Assembly: GCF_019049245.1 (NCBI RefSeq)
Contig: NZ_JAGMUK010000054.1
Location: 186,001-250,000 of the forward strand
Direction: 5' to 3'
DNA length: 64,000 nt
DNA from: Streptomyces sp. AC555_RSS877
Lineage (GTDB): Bacteria > Actinomycetota > Actinomycetes > Streptomycetales > Streptomycetaceae
Of this stretch, positions 25,011 through 33,672 are shown in pieces (position 1 is the stretch's first letter; each line of letters begins with the position of its first letter). The notes below the pieces were generated by a model, which worked only from the letters and a program-made list of their open reading frames with translations, made no database searches and was not told the DNA's origin. Made by a program: the position numbers and the translations under genes.

Positions 25011-25687
25011 ACCGAGTAGGACTGGGCCTCGCGGTAGGGGCCGGCTACGTCCTCGGACGTACCAAGAAGGCGAAAATGGCGTTCGCGGTCGGCACCCTCG
25101 TGGCCGGCAAGCGCATGCATCTGAACCCGAAGGCACTCGCCGACCTGGCGTCCCAACAGCTGAAGAACAACCCGCAGTTCAAGGAGATCGGGGACCAGCT
25201 GCGCGAGGATCTGCGTGGCGTCGGCAAGGCGGCCTCCGGGGCCATGGTGGAACGGCAGATCGACTCGATCGCCGACCGCCTGCACGGCCGTACCTCCCAG
25301 GTCCGCGACCAGCTCGCGGGCGTGGTACCGGATCCCTCGGACCTCGGCTCCCAGGGCGACTCGCAGGACGAGGAGCCCGAGGACGAGTACGAGGAGCCGG
25401 AAGACGACGAGACCGAAGAGGCGGACGAGGAGCCTGAAGCCGAAGCGGCCGACGACTCCGAGGAGGCTGACGATTCCGACGAGGAATCCGAGCCGCGCCG
25501 CCGCCCGGCGGCGAAGAAGGCCGCCAAGAAGGCGCCCGCGAAGAAGGCCCCGGCGAAGAAGGCGGCTGAGAAGGCGCCCGCGAAGAAGGCTCCCGCCAAG
25601 AAGACGGGTGCGAAGAAGACGGCCGCGACCAGGGATGCCGCCCGCGGCGCCCGGACCCGCGTGCCGAAGGGCGGTGCTGAGCGATGA
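25007..25687 (+). CDS. gvpY: gas-vesicle-operon protein GvpY with acidic and histone H1-like tails
   Basis: The 226-residue protein sits in the position called gvpY in Streptomyces gas-vesicle operons. Residues 1-110 are a Gly-rich N-terminal helix (GLGLAVGAGYVLGRTKKAKMAFAVG) and an amphipathic region. Residues ~115-165 are almost all Asp/Glu/Ser, and residues ~166-215 are AKKAPAKKA-type repeats like a histone H1 tail. The charge-segregated tail resembles that of DNA- or polyanion-binding proteins. Its exact role in vesicle assembly is unknown. It overlaps both neighbours by 4 bp. Confidence 0.75.
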   Translation: MNRVGLGLAVGAGYVLGRTKKAKMAFAVGTLVAGKRMHLNPKALADLASQQLKNNPQFKEIGDQLREDLRGVGKAASGAMVERQIDSIADRLHGRTSQVRDQLAGVVPDPSDLGSQGDSQDEEPEDEYEEPEDDETEEADEEPEAEAADDSEEADDSDEESEPRRRPAAKKAAKKAPAKKAPAKKAAEKAPAKKAPAKKTGAKKTAATRDAARGARTRVPKGGAER

Positions 25688-26850
25688 CCGACACTCTGGG
25701 AACGGCGCGGGGCGTCACCGACAAGGCGAAGGACCAGGCGACGGGCAACCCGCTCACCGACGTGGCCAAGAGCGAGGCCGTGGACCGGCTCAAGGCCGAG
25801 GTGCAGGAGTACCTCGCCGCCCAGGCTCAGCGCCTGCTGGTCGGCGCCGGCCGCAAACTCGGCGAGACCACCGGCAAGCTGAACGACATCGCCGAGGGCA
25901 ACAGCCCCGGCTTCGCCAAGCTCGCCCTCGACGGGGGCCGCAAGCTCGCCGAGGGCAAGGGGCCGATGCGGTCCGCGCTGGAGCTCGGCGCCTCGCGCGC
26001 CAAGGACAGCGTGGTCAGCGCCTTCAAGAACCTCGGCGGCAAGGGCAAGGGCAAGAAGAAGGGCGGGGGCGGCCAGAAGCCGATCGTCATCATCGAGTTC
26101 ATCGACGTCGGTGTCCCGCTGCGCACCGCCTACGACCAGTGGACCCAGTACAAGGACTTCAGCACCTTCGCCAAGGGCGTCAAGAGCGCGAACCGCGCGG
26201 ACGACACGCACTCCGACTGGCAGCTGAAGGTCTTCTGGTCCAACCGCAGCTGGAAGGCCCACACCACCGAGCAGCTGCCCGACGACCGGATCTCCTGGAA
26301 CTCGGAGGGCGCCAAGGGCACCACCAGGGGCGTCGTCTCCTTCCACCGCCTCGCCGACAACCTCACCCGTGTCCTGCTGGTCATCGAGTACTACCCCTCG
26401 GGTCTCTTCGAGAAGACCGGCAACATCTGGCGCGCCCAGGGCCGACGGGCCCGGCTCGACCTGAAGAACTTCGCCCGCCACATCACCCTCAAGGGCGAGG
26501 CGGAGGACAGCTGGCGCGGCGAGATACGCGACGGCGAGGTCGTGAAGAGCCACGAGGACGCCGTGGCCGAGGAGGAGGAAGAGTCGGCCGAGGAAGCCTC
26601 CGAGGAGGAGTCGGCCAAGGACGCCCCCGAGGAAGAGGGCGAGGAGGCGTACGAGGACGAGGAAGAAGGCCCGTACGCCGAGGAGGAGACCGAGGACGAG
26701 CCCGAGGAAGGCGAAGAAGAGGAGAAGGGCGAGTACGACGAGGAGGAGGAGCCGGAGGAGGATGAGGAGCCGGCTGCCGAGGCGGATGGCGAGGTCGAGG
26801 AAGAGGACGACGACGAGTACGCGGACGCGGACGGTGGGAAGCGACGATGA
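25684..26850 (+). CDS. gvpZ: gas-vesicle-operon protein GvpZ (SRPBCC domain, acidic tail)
   Basis: The 388-residue protein occupies the gvpZ position. Residues ~1-135 are helical and Lys-rich (GKGKGKKKGGGGQ). Residues ~138-285 form an SRPBCC/START-like domain: IEFIDVGVPLRTAYDQWTQYKDFSTF, ISWNSEGAKGTTRGVVSFHRL, and YYPSGLFEK. From ~290 the chain is an extreme Glu/Asp tail of about 95 residues. The acidic tail could pair with the basic tail of GvpY; that is inference. ATGA overlaps are at both ends. Confidence 0.75.
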   Translation: MTDTLGTARGVTDKAKDQATGNPLTDVAKSEAVDRLKAEVQEYLAAQAQRLLVGAGRKLGETTGKLNDIAEGNSPGFAKLALDGGRKLAEGKGPMRSALELGASRAKDSVVSAFKNLGGKGKGKKKGGGGQKPIVIIEFIDVGVPLRTAYDQWTQYKDFSTFAKGVKSANRADDTHSDWQLKVFWSNRSWKAHTTEQLPDDRISWNSEGAKGTTRGVVSFHRLADNLTRVLLVIEYYPSGLFEKTGNIWRAQGRRARLDLKNFARHITLKGEAEDSWRGEIRDGEVVKSHEDAVAEEEEESAEEASEEESAKDAPEEEGEEAYEDEEEGPYAEEETEDEPEEGEEEEKGEYDEEEEPEEDEEPAAEADGEVEEEDDDEYADADGGKRR

Positions 26851-27170
26851 CGACGCCCAGCCGGCTGCCCGAACCCTACGGCCAGGGCAGCGGCGCCAAT
26901 CTCGCGGACATCCTGGAACGCGTCCTCGACAAGGGCATCGTCATCGCGGGTGACATCCGCATCAACCTGCTCGACATCGAACTCCTCACCATCAAGCTGC
27001 GCCTCATCGTCGCCTCCGTCGACAAGGCCAAGGAGATGGGCATCGACTGGTGGGAGGACGACCCCGCGTTGTCCTCCGGCGCCCGTCGCAAGGAACTCGC
27101 CCGGGAGAACGCCGAGTTGCGCGAGCGACTGGCCGAACTCGAGTCCGCCGACGGCCGGGAGGCACCATGA
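26847..27170 (+). CDS. gvpJ: gas vesicle protein GvpJ
   Basis: The 107-residue protein belongs to the GvpA/J family: NLADILERVLDKGIVIAGDIRINLLDIELLTIKLRLIVASVDKAKEMGIDWWEDDP. The DWWEDDP segment after the core is typical of GvpJ, which is a minor vesicle component or tip protein. A short coiled-coil tail follows. Overlaps of 4 bp occur with both neighbours. Confidence 0.92.
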   Translation: MTTPSRLPEPYGQGSGANLADILERVLDKGIVIAGDIRINLLDIELLTIKLRLIVASVDKAKEMGIDWWEDDPALSSGARRKELARENAELRERLAELESADGREAP

Positions 27171-27955
27171 CCGGACTGCGGTACGTCTACGCCGTCTGCC
27201 GTCCCTTCGGTACGCCGCTGCAGGCCCAGCTGACGGGCGTGGCCGGAGATCCGCCCAGACTGCTGCATCACCACGGTCTGGTCGCCGTGGTCAGCCATGT
27301 GCCGGAGCGGGACTTCGCCGAAGGACCGCTCCACCGGCATCTCGAGGACCTGGACTGGCTGACCGCGACCGCCCGCGCCCACCAGGGCGTGATCGACGCG
27401 CTCACCGTCGTCACCACCCCGCTGCCGCTGCGCCTGGGCACCGTCTTCCGGGACGACAGCGGCGTCCGCGTGATGATGGAGGAGCGCGAGGACGGGTTCC
27501 GGCGCACCCTCGACCGGCTGCAGGGGCGGGTGGAGTGGGGCGTCAAGGTGTACGTCGAGGCGGACACCGCGGACAAGGCGGAAAGCGGGGACCATGGGAC
27601 TCCGCCGGAAAAGCCCGTATCGGGACGGGACTATCTGCGTCAGCGGCGCACGGCGGTGCGCACGAACGAGACCCGCTGGCAGCAGGCGGAGGCTTTCGCG
27701 AACCGGCTGCACGAAACGCTTTCCGCGCATGCCGAGGATTCTCGGCTGCACGCCCCGCAGAATCCCGCCCTTTCCGGTGTCTCCGGACAGAACGTGCTCA
27801 ATGCGGCCTATCTCGTGTCGCGCACCGCATCCGAGGAATTCGTGGAACTCGTGGACCGTACGAAAGGCGAGGTACCGGGAATGCGCGTGGAACTCACCGG
27901 CCCCTGGGCCGCCTATTCCTTCGCGGGTGAGTCCCCGGGGGAGGAGGGCCGGTGA
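27167..27955 (+). CDS. gvpL: gas vesicle protein GvpL (GvpF/GvpL family)
   Basis: The 262-residue protein is the second GvpF/L member: YVYAVCRPFG, LVAVVSHVPERDF, PLPLRLGTVFRDD, VEWGVKVYVEAD, and NAAYLVSRTASEEFVELVD…LTGPWAAYSF. It is diverged from the GvpF encoded upstream. The central part from ~27590 to ~27860 has lower GC at third positions than its neighbours. ATG 27167 overlaps the gvpJ stop. Confidence 0.91.
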   Translation: MTGLRYVYAVCRPFGTPLQAQLTGVAGDPPRLLHHHGLVAVVSHVPERDFAEGPLHRHLEDLDWLTATARAHQGVIDALTVVTTPLPLRLGTVFRDDSGVRVMMEEREDGFRRTLDRLQGRVEWGVKVYVEADTADKAESGDHGTPPEKPVSGRDYLRQRRTAVRTNETRWQQAEAFANRLHETLSAHAEDSRLHAPQNPALSGVSGQNVLNAAYLVSRTASEEFVELVDRTKGEVPGMRVELTGPWAAYSFAGESPGEEGR

Positions 27956-28140
27956 CGGTGATCGAGCGCCGTGAGGTCGCGTTGGTGGACCTCCTCGACC
28001 GGCTGCTCGCCGGCGGGGTCGTCATCACGGGCGACATCACCCTGCGCATCGCGGACGTCGACCTGGTCCGCATCGACCTGAACGCGCTGATCAGCTCGGT
28101 GAACGAGAAGGTGCCGTCACCCTGGGGGGAGTTGTCGTGA
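27952..28140 (+). CDS. gvpS: gas vesicle protein GvpS (small GvpA-family)
   Basis: The 62-residue protein is a minimal GvpA/J-type core: VALVDLLDRLLAGGVVITGDITLRIADVDLVRIDLNALISSV. Genes of this size between gvpL and gvpK are called gvpS. The GTG start overlaps the gvpL stop and the stop overlaps gvpK, so all ten genes are coupled or nearly so. Confidence 0.9.
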   Translation: MTVIERREVALVDLLDRLLAGGVVITGDITLRIADVDLVRIDLNALISSVNEKVPSPWGELS

Positions 28141-28493
28141 CCGAGCGGCACAACGGGAGCGAGCCGCACGCCGGGAGCGAGCCGCGCAGCGGGAGCCGGC
28201 CGCCCAACCGGACCGAGCGGCACAACCGGATGGACCTCGACCCCGACACGGTCGAGAAGGACCTGGTGAAGCTCGTCCTGACCGTGGTGGAACTGCTGCG
28301 GCAGCTCATGGAACGCCAGGCGCTGCGCCGCTTCGACGAAGGCGGCCTGAGCGAGGAGCAGGAGGAGCGCATCGGGCTCACCCTGATGCTGCTCGACGAC
28401 CGCATGACCGAACTGCGCGAGCGGTACGGACTGCGGCCCGAGGACCTCAATCTGGACCTCGGGCCGCTCGGACCTCTTCTGCCCCGGGAGTGA
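28137..28493 (+). CDS. gvpK: gas vesicle protein GvpK
   Basis: The 118-residue protein ends the operon. Its core is LDPDTVEKDLVKLVLTVVELLRQLMERQALRRFDEGGLSEEQEERIGLTLMLLDDRM, the standard GvpK sequence. The first ~32 residues are a low-complexity stretch with repeated GSEP and TERHN units, reflecting short DNA repeats at 28140-28230. The GTG start overlaps the gvpS stop. A hairpin follows the stop codon. Confidence 0.92.
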   Translation: MTERHNGSEPHAGSEPRSGSRPPNRTERHNRMDLDPDTVEKDLVKLVLTVVELLRQLMERQALRRFDEGGLSEEQEERIGLTLMLLDDRMTELRERYGLRPEDLNLDLGPLGPLLPRE

Positions 28494-28495
28494 AT

Positions 28496-28527
28496 CCCGG
28501 GTTTTTCCCCGGGAACGAATCCCGGGG
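28496..28527 (+). terminator. terminator-like CCCGGG repeats after gvpK
   Basis: CCCGGG (28496-28501), TTTTT, then CCCCGGG (28507-28513) can form a short stem with a T-rich loop, and a third CCCGGGG (28521-28527) offers an alternative pairing. It lies at the end of the gas-vesicle operon and before the convergent small gene. Confidence 0.45.
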
Positions 28528-28532
28528 TCAGC

Positions 28533-28703
28533 TCACCACCTGTACCAGCGGCCCCTGCCTCCACCCGCGGTTGTGCTCCGCATCAGGAAGCCCAGAAGCC
28601 ATAGCACCAGAACAGCCAGCGCAATCCACCAGAGAATCTTTACTGCGAATCCGGCACCGAAAAGGATCAGTACCAGAAGCAGTACCAGCAGGATGGGAAC
28701 CAT
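28533..28703 (-). CDS. 56-residue hydrophobic membrane protein
   Basis: The small protein is almost wholly two transmembrane segments (MVPILLVLLLVLILFGAG and WWIALAVLVLWLLGFLM) and a short Gly/Arg-rich end RWYRW. It resembles the short 'hydrophobic protein' family common near stress genes in actinobacteria. The ATG at 28703 has GGAGG 8 nt upstream (28712-28716), which strongly supports translation. The function is unknown. Confidence 0.75.
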   Translation of the reverse strand: MVPILLVLLLVLILFGAGFAVKILWWIALAVLVLWLLGFLMRSTTAGGGRGRWYRW

Positions 28704-28745
28704 AGTGTGAACCTCCTGCATTCCGTGTTTCCCGGAAATGGGGAT

Positions 28746-29567
28746 TCAGACTTCCTTTCGGCACAGAATCTCTGCGTGCAGCACACCGAACCAGCCGTCC
28801 TCCTGCTGTCCCCACTCCCGCCAGGCCGCGGCGACCGCCCGCAGCTGCTCGTGACTCGCGTGCCCGCCCTCCACGGCCCGGTCGGCATACGCCGAGGCCA
28901 GGGTGCGGTCGGCCCACAGGCCGCTCCACCACGCCCGCTCCTCGGCGGTGGCGAAGGTCCAGGTGCCGGAGGTCGCCGTGATGTCCGTCAGGCCCGCGCG
29001 CAGCGCCCAGGACTTCAGCCGGCGCCCGGCATCCGGCTCGCCGCCGTTGGCGCGGGCGACCCGCCGGTACAGGTCCAGCCAGGCGTCCATGCCGGGCGTC
29101 TCTGGGTACCAGGTCATCGCCGCGTAGTCCGAGTCCCGGACGGCGATCAACCCGCCCGGGGCGGTGACCCGCCTCATCTCGCGGAGCGCCTGCACCGGAT
29201 CGCCGACGTGCTGCAGCACCTGGTGGGCGTGGACCACGCAGAACGTGTCGTCCGGGAAGTCCAGGGCGTGCACGTCCGCGACCGCGAAGTCGACGTTGGT
29301 GAGGCCCCGTCCGGCGGCGGTGGCCCGGGCCTGGTCCAGGATGCCCGGCGCGTGGTCGACGCCGGTGACGTGTCCGACGGGGACCAGCGAGGCCAGGTCG
29401 GCGGTGATCGTGCCGGGCCCGCAGCCGATGTCCAAAACCTTCATGTGCGGCTTCAGTGAACCGAGGAGGTAGGCCGCCGAGTTGGCGGCGGTGCGCCAGG
29501 TGTGCGAACGCAGCACCGACTCGTGGTGTCCGTGCGTGTAGACGGCGGTCTCCTGCGACTTCGACAT
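28746..29567 (-). CDS. class I SAM-dependent methyltransferase (UbiE/Methyltransf_11-like)
   Basis: The 273-residue protein has motif I VLDIGCGPGTITADLA, motif II TGVDHAPGILDQAR, and HAHQVLQHVGDPVQALREMRRVTAPGG. This is the UbiE/Coq5-like small-molecule type. The ATG at 29567 is preferred over an in-frame start 27 codons upstream because GGGAG lies 8 nt before it. It is separated from the downstream small hydrophobic gene by 42 bp on the same strand. Confidence 0.85.
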   Translation of the reverse strand: MSKSQETAVYTHGHHESVLRSHTWRTAANSAAYLLGSLKPHMKVLDIGCGPGTITADLASLVPVGHVTGVDHAPGILDQARATAAGRGLTNVDFAVADVHALDFPDDTFCVVHAHQVLQHVGDPVQALREMRRVTAPGGLIAVRDSDYAAMTWYPETPGMDAWLDLYRRVARANGGEPDAGRRLKSWALRAGLTDITATSGTWTFATAEERAWWSGLWADRTLASAYADRAVEGGHASHEQLRAVAAAWREWGQQEDGWFGVLHAEILCRKEV

Positions 29568-29664
29568 GGACGGCTCCCTGTTCGGCGTCTCCTCGGTACG
29601 CCTCACGGTACGCGCGCATGTCGAATAATGAGATATGCGTTTTGCCATATGGACTGACGGAAGG

Positions 29665-31158
29665 TCAGGCGGCGGGCAGTGGGCGGTACACCGTGAGCGC
29701 CCTGGGCAGCTTCTCCAGCGTCACCTCGCCCTCCACCTCGGTGACCTCACCGTCGTAGGCGAGGAGCGTGCCCGGGGCGACTCCGGACAGGTGCAGCCGG
29801 CCCACCTGGACCGCCGCGTGTGCGGGGGAGCGGGTCAGCGGCCCGGCGACGGCGGCCGCCAGCAGGCGCAGCGCGGGCCGGCGCCCGCCGTGCACCACCC
29901 GTACGTCGAGCCGCCCGTCCGCGAGGTCGCGGCGCCGACCGGGCGTGAGACCCATCCGGTGGTAGGTGCCGTTGCCGGCGAACAGCAGCCACAGCGGCCG
30001 TGCCTCGCCGCGGAACCCGGCCTCCAGCGGGTGCCCGCCCGCCCGCGCCACGCGCAGCGCCGCGAGGACTCCGGCCGGCCAGCCGCCGATCCGGGGCGAC
30101 CAGCGCTCCCGCTCGCGCACCAGCTCCGGATACACGCCCAGGCTGCACGTGTTGACGAAGATGCCCTGCCGCTCGCCGCAGCTGAAGCTGCCCACGTCCG
30201 CCAGTACACCCTCGCCCTGCTGGACGGCCCGGCTCAGGTCGCGGACCCCCTCCACGCCCAGGTCGTACGCGAAGTGGTTCAGTGTGCCGCCGGGCAGCAC
30301 CGCGAGCGGCAGGCCGTGCCGCAGGGCGATCCCGGCGGCGGTGTTGACCGTGCCGTCGCCGCCGCACACACCGAGCACCCGGGCGCGGGCCGCCGCCTTC
30401 TCCAGCTCGGCCGGGACATCGGCCGGTTCGCACTCGACGACCTCGGCCGCGGGCAGCGCGTCCCGCAGGGCGCGCACCCGGTCGGCGGTGCCCGAGGCGG
30501 TGTTGGCGACCACGACCAGGCCCTCGCCGTCCGGCAACGCGGGAACGTCCGCGCGGGTCCGGGCCGGCGGCACGCCCTGGGCGCGGGTCGGCACCAGGCT
30601 CCGTACGACGAACGCGGCGCCCGCGCCCAGCGCCGCGCCCGCCAGCACGTCGCTCGGGAAGTGCACGCCGGTGTAGACGCGGGACATGGCCACCGAGAAG
30701 GCGACCGGCGCCACGACCGCGCCCCAGGACGGCGACTCCAGGGCCACCCCGGCCGCGAACGCCGCCGCCGATGCCGAGTGGCCGGACGGGAAGGACGTGG
30801 TGATCGGCTGCCGCTTCAGCTGCCGCACCAGCGGAACCGGGTCCAGGACGGGCCGCGGGCGGCGCACCGAGCGCTTGCCGAGGGTGTTGATGGTCAGGGA
30901 GGCCAGGCTGAGCGAGGCGAGACCCCGCACGGCCGCCCGGCGGGCGCGGGGGGTGCGGCTCGCGGCCATCGCGGCCGCCGTCGCGAACCACAGCACTCCG
31001 TGGTTCGCGCTTCGGCTCAGCCGCGGCAGGACCGGTTCGGCGGCGGGCCAGTCCCGCCCGGCGGCGAACTCGAACAACCGGCAGTCCAAGGACAGCAGCC
31101 GGTCACGCAGGGCATGGGGGCCGGGCTTCGGGACGGTGAGGTCGACGTCTGGGCTCAT
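29665..31158 (-). CDS. PAP2 phosphatase-diacylglycerol kinase fusion protein
   Basis: The 497-residue protein has two enzymes in one chain. Residues ~20-185 are a PAP2 phosphatase: KRSVRRPRP, TSFPSGHSASAAAF and SRVYTGVHFPSDVLAG carry the three phosphatase motifs. Residues ~205-497 are a DAGK/LCB5-like lipid kinase with VCGGDGTVNTAA, the GGTLNHFA block and AGNGTYHRMGLTPGR. A membrane-linked role in phospholipid or undecaprenyl/diacylglycerol turnover fits. The ATG at 31158 follows GGGAG. It is divergent from the histidine phosphatase gene. Confidence 0.9.
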   Translation of the reverse strand: MSPDVDLTVPKPGPHALRDRLLSLDCRLFEFAAGRDWPAAEPVLPRLSRSANHGVLWFATAAAMAASRTPRARRAAVRGLASLSLASLTINTLGKRSVRRPRPVLDPVPLVRQLKRQPITTSFPSGHSASAAAFAAGVALESPSWGAVVAPVAFSVAMSRVYTGVHFPSDVLAGAALGAGAAFVVRSLVPTRAQGVPPARTRADVPALPDGEGLVVVANTASGTADRVRALRDALPAAEVVECEPADVPAELEKAAARARVLGVCGGDGTVNTAAGIALRHGLPLAVLPGGTLNHFAYDLGVEGVRDLSRAVQQGEGVLADVGSFSCGERQGIFVNTCSLGVYPELVRERERWSPRIGGWPAGVLAALRVARAGGHPLEAGFRGEARPLWLLFAGNGTYHRMGLTPGRRRDLADGRLDVRVVHGGRRPALRLLAAAVAGPLTRSPAHAAVQVGRLHLSGVAPGTLLAYDGEVTEVEGEVTLEKLPRALTVYRPLPAA

Positions 31159-31224
31159 GCACTCCCGGATACCCTGAGGGGGCCGTTTCTTGTCCGGCGG
31201 GCCGTGTACCTGGAGGGACCCCGC

Positions 31225-31878
31225 ATGCGTCTGCTGCTCATCCGTCACAGCCAGACCCCCACCAATGTGCGCTTCCTGATGGACACCGCCGTCCCGGGCC
31301 CCGGCCTGACCGAACTCGGCGAGCGCCAGGCCGCCGCACTGCCTCAGGCCCTCGCCGACGAGGACATCGAGGCCCTGTACGCCTCCACCCTCGTCCGCAC
31401 GCAGCTCACCGCCGCCCCCCTGGCCGCCGCCCGCGGCCTCGACGTGCGGGTACGGGACGGCATCCGGGAGCTGTCCGCGGGAGACCTGGAGATGCTGCCG
31501 GGACACTCGGAGCACGGCCGGAAGTACATGGAGACCGTGTTCGCCTGGGCGGCCGGTGACACGGAGCTGCGGATGCCGGGCGGGGAGAGCGGAGCCGAGG
31601 CACTGGCGCGGTACGACGCCGTGGTCGCCGAGGCCGCCGCGAGCGGGGCCTCGGCGGTCGCCATGGTCAGTCACGGTGCGGCGATCAGGATGTGGACCGC
31701 GGCCCGCGCGGACAACGTCGACGTGGCCTTCGCGGCCGCCCGCCCGCTGGACAACACCGGCGTGGTGATCCTGGAGGGATCGCCGTCCGACGGCTGGAAG
31801 GCCCTGTCGTGGGCGGGCGCGGTCGTCACTCCCGCGGGCGAGGGCGGTCCCGCGGGCCGGCCGGTCGACCCGGTCTGA
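31225..31878 (+). CDS. histidine phosphatase (phosphoglycerate mutase superfamily)
   Basis: The 217-residue protein has the phosphohistidine motif LLIRHSQTPTN (RHS rather than the usual RHG), the acid/base region IRELSAGDLEM, and the second catalytic His in MVSHGAAIRMW. TGGAGGG precedes ATG 31225. Family members dephosphorylate sugars, nucleotides or small metabolites; the substrate is not predictable. It is divergent from the PAP2-kinase gene. Confidence 0.85.
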   Translation: MRLLLIRHSQTPTNVRFLMDTAVPGPGLTELGERQAAALPQALADEDIEALYASTLVRTQLTAAPLAAARGLDVRVRDGIRELSAGDLEMLPGHSEHGRKYMETVFAWAAGDTELRMPGGESGAEALARYDAVVAEAAASGASAVAMVSHGAAIRMWTAARADNVDVAFAAARPLDNTGVVILEGSPSDGWKALSWAGAVVTPAGEGGPAGRPVDPV

Positions 31879-31928
31879 GCGTTTATCGGTTTGCCCGTCC
31901 TGACCGGTGGCCCGCACAATGCGGCCTC

Positions 31929-33548
31929 ATGGGACATCTGGAAGCAGCACACCTCGAGTACTACCTCCCCGACGGGAGGGCCCTGCTCGGCGACGTGTCC
32001 TTCCGGGTGGGCGAAGGGGCCGTCGTGGCCCTCGTCGGGCCCAACGGCGCCGGCAAGACCACCCTGCTCCGGCTGATCTCCGGCGAGCTCAAACCACACG
32101 GCGGGACCGTCACCGTCAGCGGCGGCCTGGGGGTGATGCGCCAGTTCGTCGGCTCGGTACGGGACGAGACGACCGTACGGGACCTGCTCGCGTCGGTGGC
32201 ACCGCCTCGTATCCGGGAGGCCGCCCAGGCCGTCGACAAGGCCGAGCACGCCATGATGACCGTCGACGACGAGGCCGCCCAGCTCCAGTACGCGCAGGCC
32301 CTGTCCGACTGGGCGGAGGCGCGCGGCTACGAGTCCGAGACGCTGTGGGACATGTGCACCATGGCCGCGCTCGGCGTGCCCTACGAGAAGGCGCAGTTCC
32401 GGGAGGTACGCACGCTCTCCGGCGGCGAGCAGAAGCGGCTGGTTCTGGAGGCGCTGCTGCGCGGCACCGACGAGGTGCTGCTGCTCGACGAGCCCGACAA
32501 CTACCTCGACGTGCCCGGCAAGCGCTGGCTCGAGGAGCGCCTGAAGGAGACCCGCAAGACGGTCCTGTTCGTCTCCCACGACCGCGAGCTGCTGGCCCGC
32601 GCCGCGCAGAAGATCGTCTCCGTCGAGCCCTCGCCCGCGGGCGCGGACGCCTGGGTGCACGGCGGCGGCTTCGCCACCTACCACGAGGCCCGGCGCGAGC
32701 GCTTCGCCCGCTTCGAGGAACTGCGCAGGCGCTGGGACGAGAAGCACGCCCAGCTGAAGAAGCTGGTCCTGAACCTCCGTCAGGCGGCGTCCATCAGCCA
32801 CGAGCTGGCCTCCCGCTACCAGGCCGCCCAGACCCGGCTGCGCAAGTTCGAGGAGGCGGGACCGCCGCCGGAGCCGCCGCGCGAGCAGGACATCAGGATG
32901 CGGCTCAAGGGCGGTCGTACCGGCGTCAGGGCCGTCACCTGCAAGGGACTTGAACTCACCGGCCTGATGAAGCCCTTCGACCTGGAGGTCTTCTACGGCC
33001 AACGGGTCGCCGTCCTCGGCTCCAACGGCTCCGGCAAGTCGCACTTCCTGCGGCTGCTGGCCGGTGAGGAGGTGGCGCACTCGGGCGAGTGGAAGCTCGG
33101 GGCCCGCGTGGTGCCCGGGCACTTCGCCCAGACGCACGCCCACCCCGAACTGGAGGGCCGCACGCTCCTGGACATCCTGTGGAAGGAGCACGCCCAGGAC
33201 CGGGGCGCCGCCATGTCCCGGCTGCGCCGCTACGAGCTCACCGGCCAGGCCGAACAGCGCTTCGAACGGCTCTCCGGCGGCCAGCAGGCCCGCTTCCAGA
33301 TCCTCCTGCTGGAGCTCCAGGGCGTCACGGCCCTGCTCCTGGACGAGCCGACCGACAACCTCGACCTGGAGTCCGCCGAAGCCCTTCAGGAGGGGCTGGA
33401 GGCCTTCGACGGCACGGTCCTCGCGGTCACCCACGACCGCTGGTTCGCCCGCTCCTTCGACCGCTACCTCGTCTTCGGCAGCGACGGCCGGGTGCGGGAG
33501 ACGACGGAGCCGGTGTGGGACGAGCGGAGGGTGGAGCGCGCCCGCTGA
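31929..33548 (+). CDS. ABC-F family ATPase
   Basis: The 539-residue protein has two ABC domains and no transmembrane domain. Walker A motifs are GPNGAGKTT and GSNGSGKSH, signatures LSGGEQ and LSGGQQ, and Walker B VLLLDEPDNYLD and ALLLDEPTDNLDLE. The linker ~220-300 is a helical hairpin rich in Arg, as in the ribosome-binding P-site tip of ABC-F proteins. The second Walker A has H in place of the usual T. It is probably a translation factor or ribosome-protection ATPase. A strong hairpin follows. Confidence 0.9.
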   Translation: MGHLEAAHLEYYLPDGRALLGDVSFRVGEGAVVALVGPNGAGKTTLLRLISGELKPHGGTVTVSGGLGVMRQFVGSVRDETTVRDLLASVAPPRIREAAQAVDKAEHAMMTVDDEAAQLQYAQALSDWAEARGYESETLWDMCTMAALGVPYEKAQFREVRTLSGGEQKRLVLEALLRGTDEVLLLDEPDNYLDVPGKRWLEERLKETRKTVLFVSHDRELLARAAQKIVSVEPSPAGADAWVHGGGFATYHEARRERFARFEELRRRWDEKHAQLKKLVLNLRQAASISHELASRYQAAQTRLRKFEEAGPPPEPPREQDIRMRLKGGRTGVRAVTCKGLELTGLMKPFDLEVFYGQRVAVLGSNGSGKSHFLRLLAGEEVAHSGEWKLGARVVPGHFAQTHAHPELEGRTLLDILWKEHAQDRGAAMSRLRRYELTGQAEQRFERLSGGQQARFQILLLELQGVTALLLDEPTDNLDLESAEALQEGLEAFDGTVLAVTHDRWFARSFDRYLVFGSDGRVRETTEPVWDERRVERAR

Positions 33549-33592
33549 GACGGCCCGGGGCCAGCTCTTGCAGGCACCCGGACGGCGTGAAA

Positions 33593-33623
33593 GGGCCCGG
33601 TGACCCACAGGGTCACCGGGCCC
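33593..33623. terminator. perfect 14-bp bidirectional terminator hairpin
   Basis: GGGCCCGGTGACCC (33593-33606), loop ACA, GGGTCACCGGGCCC (33610-33623). It lies between the convergent ABC-F and baeRF-type genes. Confidence 0.85.
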
Positions 33624-33672
33624 GCATTTCACACGGCTCAGTCACACGGCGGCTCTCGGCCGCCCGGCCCGC

